18,504 nucleotides of DNA from Candidatus Peregrinibacteria bacterium (GTDB lineage Bacteria > Patescibacteriota > Gracilibacteria > UBA1369 > LOWO2-01-FULL-3): assembly GCA_018664365.1 (NCBI GenBank), contig JABJOK010000056.1, forward strand, positions 1 to 18,504, read 5' to 3'. The notes under the pieces are model-generated. The model was not told where the DNA came from and searched no databases. It worked only from the letters and a program-made list of their open reading frames with translations. A program made the translations under genes and the position numbers. Below, piece by piece: positions 15,487 through 18,504 of this stretch. Each line of letters begins with the position of its first letter. Position 1 is the first letter of the stretch.

Positions 15487-18400
15487 TTAGCCAGTCGGTG
15501 CGCCGTTTCCGCCAGGTTTGCCAGTTGCTGGTGCAGCTCCTCCTCCTGGGGCTCCTGTTACACTTGAAGCAGGATTTGACGTTGGTGCAGCTGGTTTTCC
15601 AGGAGTTCCAGTTCCAACCTGTTTTGTCTGTGCTTTTCTTGGTGGGGTTCCTGGAGTTTTTGTTCTTGGTTTTCGTGGTTGACTTGGTTGTTCAGCTGTG
15701 AATCCACCTGTTACTGAGACTGAAACGAATTGTTTTGTGAGTTTCACGTCGTAAACTTCTACGGTAGTCTGTTTTCCTGCAATAACCTTTGTTTTTGGTT
15801 TTAGAATCTTTACAGTTCCTGATTCTTTTACTGCTGCACTTGCATTACCACATTTTGTGTATGCACCTGAGCGAACTGAAGAATCAGTCATATCTATGAT
15901 TATCTTGTGTCCAAATTTATTGGTTACTTCAAATGGTACTCCAGAGAACTGTGCTGTACGCATATCTTTTAAGAATGTGTGAAACAATTTCATTGCAGCA
16001 ATATTTTCTGGTTTTGAAGTATTAATTTTTCCTGGTTGTAGGAATAATTCATGCATCAATCCATATTGTTTATCGCCATTTGTTCCTCCGTATTTTGCAG
16101 ATTCTACTATTAGTCTGTATGCACCTAATCCAAGCACTTTTAGTGCAAGGGGTGTTTTTAATAGTTCTTGGTATTCTTTTGGTGAAAGCTCTCCTTCCAT
16201 TGGAACTGGACTTGCTGTTTCAAGCAATGCTCTTGCAAGATCTCTTTCTACTGGGACATCTGACTTTAGGCTATATGCTTCTCCTGTTCCATTAAGGAAT
16301 CCAGCACCTTGTACTTGTCCTAAGATATCTGCTTGTCCTTCGAATCCATGTGCTATTCCAAGAGATATTTTGCTTTTCCCTTTTACCTTTGCTCTTGTTC
16401 CAGAGATTAGTGTCTCTCCTCTTGTTAATGAGAGTGCAGTTATGTTTCTAAAATCATTTGGAGGTTTTGCGCTTAAGTATTTGATTAAGTCTCCATAGAT
16501 GTCATCCATTAGTTTTTCTGCCATATCGGTTGGCTTTGTTTCAAACTTTACTCCGTTTTCTTGATGTGCTTTGAATTCTGCAATATATTTTGTTTTTGTG
16601 TAACGTCTTACTACTTTTAGTCTATCTATTACTTTTCTATTTCTTCTTGCTAGGTCTGCTGGTTTTAGAGCGTCATTACCTTTTGGATTCATGAATTCAT
16701 GAACTGCAGTTACTAGCTTTTCAAGTTCAGGGAAATCAATTTGTCCTTCATATTTTTTCCAAAGTTGATCTGCTGTTTGGCCATAAATTGACTTTAAATT
16801 TCTTATTTTTGGTTTAAGTTTAGCAACTTTGCTTCGCAGTTCCTTAGGAAGCTCTTTAAAACTCATGTCTGGAGAATAAAGTCTAGTGAACCATTCATTA
16901 AGCATAAAGCTTACCGCCATGTTCACCTCAATAGGTGACATTTTTGCGTTTAATAAATCGTGTTTTTTACCTTGTTCTCTAATTAATTTTCCAAGTTCTG
17001 CAGGATCTTCAATGTATTTTGGTGATGTGAATAACTTGTGGAATTCTTCAACGTCGTAAAGATCCTTTAGAAGTCCAAAAAATACTGCATCATCCTTATA
17101 TGTTCTTTTCTCATATTCTTTATCAGTTTTTTCTCCTAGGGCTTCTTGCATTCCTTTTATATCGTCTGCAGCACCTACTGCTCCGGCTTTGTCGAAACGC
17201 CCATCTAGATCTGTTGGAGCAAATTTTTGAATCATTTGGATCGCTTTTTCGCTATTTGGATCCATTTCACCTTCTTTCCATTCTTTGACGGTTTGAATGT
17301 TTAATTGTCCAAGTTCATGAGCGAGTCCTTTATGTTGGTGATAATTCTTTTGTCCTTGTTTTTTTTCAATTGTTTTCCCAGAATGTTCTCTTATCCACAT
17401 GCTGTTGGTATCTGTTTGTAGTGATTCGGCTTGTCTTATAGTGATCACGTCTCTGATGCTTGAATTTCCGTTTTCCATTGCTCGTGGAAATTCGAAACGT
17501 TCTCTAGTGATAACTAGGTCATCGATATTCCCTACGATAAATATTTTTCCTGATCTTTTTTCAAGTACTAGTCCTAATTGGTGTAGCATTGGGTCAATTT
17601 GTATTTCTACATCTTTGTCTTCGTCGTTTTCTACATCCATTTCAATTCTGTCTGGATTTTTGTGTTTTATTAGTCTGATTTCAGCTTCTTTTAGCGCTTC
17701 ATTGTAAGATTCAATTCCAGTTTCAAGTCCTGAAAGATCAATTTCTTTTCTTGAACCTTTAATCAGTGTTCCTAGTCCGCTTGCACTGTCAGGATTGTAG
17801 TATACGTCTGGAGTACTTTCTCTAAATCCAGTATCTTCAAGTTCTCCTGATTTAAGAGATGCTAGATATTTTTCACCAATGGCTTTATCTATATTTAGAC
17901 TTGAGATTTGTCTTAAGAAACGAGCCTCTTCTTTTGGTGTAGGTACAAATACTGTTACTGAACCGATTTGGAATCTAAGTCCTCCAATGAATCCTCCAAT
18001 TAGCGCACCAAGTGGTCCTCCAATGGACATTCCTGCTGTTGCTCCCACCATGCTGAAACCTATTTCTACAGGTAAAAATGGTGTGGCTTTTATCTTGTCA
18101 TGAATTTTTCCATTTATGTTTTCTACATATGCATCGAATGTACGGATGACAAACTCTTTACTGAGCATATCTCCGTGTTTAGCCATGTCTGCCTTTAGTA
18201 GTTCAAATCCGTCCCAGTCTTGTATTAATTCCCATTTTTTTGCTGGAGTAAGTCTTCCTTTTTTCCACTCAGCCCATAATTTGTCAGATACTCCTGCTTT
18301 TTCTAGTTGTGATTTTTCTGCTTTTTCTGTTTTTGCTGTTATAACCGCTCTTTCATAAGAAACGCTTATTCCTCCAGCCATTGCCGGTATTGCTGTCATG

Positions 18401-18504
18401 TTTCTCCAATCCATTGCTACTCCAAATCCCCATTTAAAATCCACTCCTTTTCCAACATCGTGTGAACCACCTATTCCCATACTTAAACCATATGTGCTTA
18501 CGCC
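15487..18504 (-). CDS. Large probable surface protein with glycine zipper and Pro/Gly tail (5'-partial)
   Basis: The frame is open to the right edge: eight codons precede the ATG at 18480, so that ATG is probably internal. At least 1005 residues are encoded; no family recognised. Numbering from that ATG, residues 1-45 are Gly-rich short strands (GVDFKWGFGVAMDW). Residues about 135-175 are hydrophobic and contain a GxxxGxxxGxxxG zipper (GGPLGALIGGFIGG, 154-167). A long, mostly helical, charged middle (about 175-640) and a strand-rich part (about 690-745; SLTRGETLISG, SKISLGIAHGF) follow. The last 67 or so residues are a Pro/Gly/Thr/Ala tail with many Lys/Arg. There is a single Cys (KCGNAS). 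Any export signal would lie in the missing 5' part. It is the gene just upstream of the 1827-residue secreted protein, so a shared surface role is likely but inferred. Confidence 0.82.
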   Translation of the reverse strand, partial: GVSTYGLSMGIGGSHDVGKGVDFKWGFGVAMDWRNMTAIPAMAGGISVSYERAVITAKTEKAEKSQLEKAGVSDKLWAEWKKGRLTPAKKWELIQDWDGFELLKADMAKHGDMLSKEFVIRTFDAYVENINGKIHDKIKATPFLPVEIGFSMVGATAGMSIGGPLGALIGGFIGGLRFQIGSVTVFVPTPKEEARFLRQISSLNIDKAIGEKYLASLKSGELEDTGFRESTPDVYYNPDSASGLGTLIKGSRKEIDLSGLETGIESYNEALKEAEIRLIKHKNPDRIEMDVENDEDKDVEIQIDPMLHQLGLVLEKRSGKIFIVGNIDDLVITRERFEFPRAMENGNSSIRDVITIRQAESLQTDTNSMWIREHSGKTIEKKQGQKNYHQHKGLAHELGQLNIQTVKEWKEGEMDPNSEKAIQMIQKFAPTDLDGRFDKAGAVGAADDIKGMQEALGEKTDKEYEKRTYKDDAVFFGLLKDLYDVEEFHKLFTSPKYIEDPAELGKLIREQGKKHDLLNAKMSPIEVNMAVSFMLNEWFTRLYSPDMSFKELPKELRSKVAKLKPKIRNLKSIYGQTADQLWKKYEGQIDFPELEKLVTAVHEFMNPKGNDALKPADLARRNRKVIDRLKVVRRYTKTKYIAEFKAHQENGVKFETKPTDMAEKLMDDIYGDLIKYLSAKPPNDFRNITALSLTRGETLISGTRAKVKGKSKISLGIAHGFEGQADILGQVQGAGFLNGTGEAYSLKSDVPVERDLARALLETASPVPMEGELSPKEYQELLKTPLALKVLGLGAYRLIVESAKYGGTNGDKQYGLMHELFLQPGKINTSKPENIAAMKLFHTFLKDMRTAQFSGVPFEVTNKFGHKIIIDMTDSSVRSGAYTKCGNASAAVKESGTVKILKPKTKVIAGKQTTVEVYDVKLTKQFVSVSVTGGFTAEQPSQPRKPRTKTPGTPPRKAQTKQVGTGTPGKPAAPTSNPASSVTGAPGGGAAPATGKPGGNGAPTG

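Noticed and set aside
1..18504. Gracilibacteria-type code with TGA read as glycine
   Set aside because: All recognised families reach full length without any in-frame TGA, so reassignment is not needed; only the absence of TGA stops was kept as an observation.

Overview
This window looks like a compact, AT-rich chromosome segment of a Candidate Phyla Radiation (Patescibacteria) bacterium, perhaps near the Peregrinibacteria/Gracilibacteria. That placement is inferred from tight gene packing, AT-rich codons, no Shine-Dalgarno motif before any start, very large secreted proteins next to minimal housekeeping genes, and archaeal-style families (TrmB regulator, RibL-like nucleotidyltransferase). 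I see no RNA gene, insertion sequence, CRISPR array or prophage. The genetic code appears standard: no gene needs TGA as a sense codon, and no gene here ends in TGA either.

Layout. (1) Positions 1-3763, plus strand: the 3' part of a gene for a membrane protein with an acidic, Pro/Phe-motif-rich N-terminal region, then a complete RelA/SpoT-homologue alarmone enzyme with a degenerate HD hydrolase domain. (2) Positions 3760-6108, minus strand: an operon of a small membrane protein, a RibL-like FAD synthase-type nucleotidyltransferase, ftsX (interrupted by one in-frame TAA) and recO. (3) Positions 6212-7944, plus strand: gatC and gatA, two subunits of the Asp/Glu-tRNA amidotransferase; gatB is not in the window. 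(4) Positions 7936-9867, minus strand: holA (DNA polymerase III delta) and a TrmB-family regulator whose promoter is followed by a near-perfect palindrome. (5) Positions 9958-18504, minus strand: two very long genes 45 bp apart. The first in transcription order is 5'-truncated by the window edge and encodes at least 1005 residues, with a glycine zipper and a Pro/Gly/Lys-rich tail. The second encodes an 1827-residue exported protein with six Cys-bounded modules, two Asp-rich stretches and a C-terminal region with three beta-rung-like repeats. A strong intrinsic terminator closes this unit.

How they fit together. The first 10 kb is information processing and growth control: stringent response, tRNA-dependent amidation, replication clamp loading, recombination and cell-wall remodelling. 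The last 8.5 kb is a probable cell-surface locus and the most novel part of the window. Gene ends are extremely tight: relA/recO and gatA/trmB overlap tail to tail, and the membrane-protein gene and ribL overlap by one base. Several predicted promoters lie only a few to about 16 bases ahead of the start codon, which suggests leaderless or near-leaderless translation.
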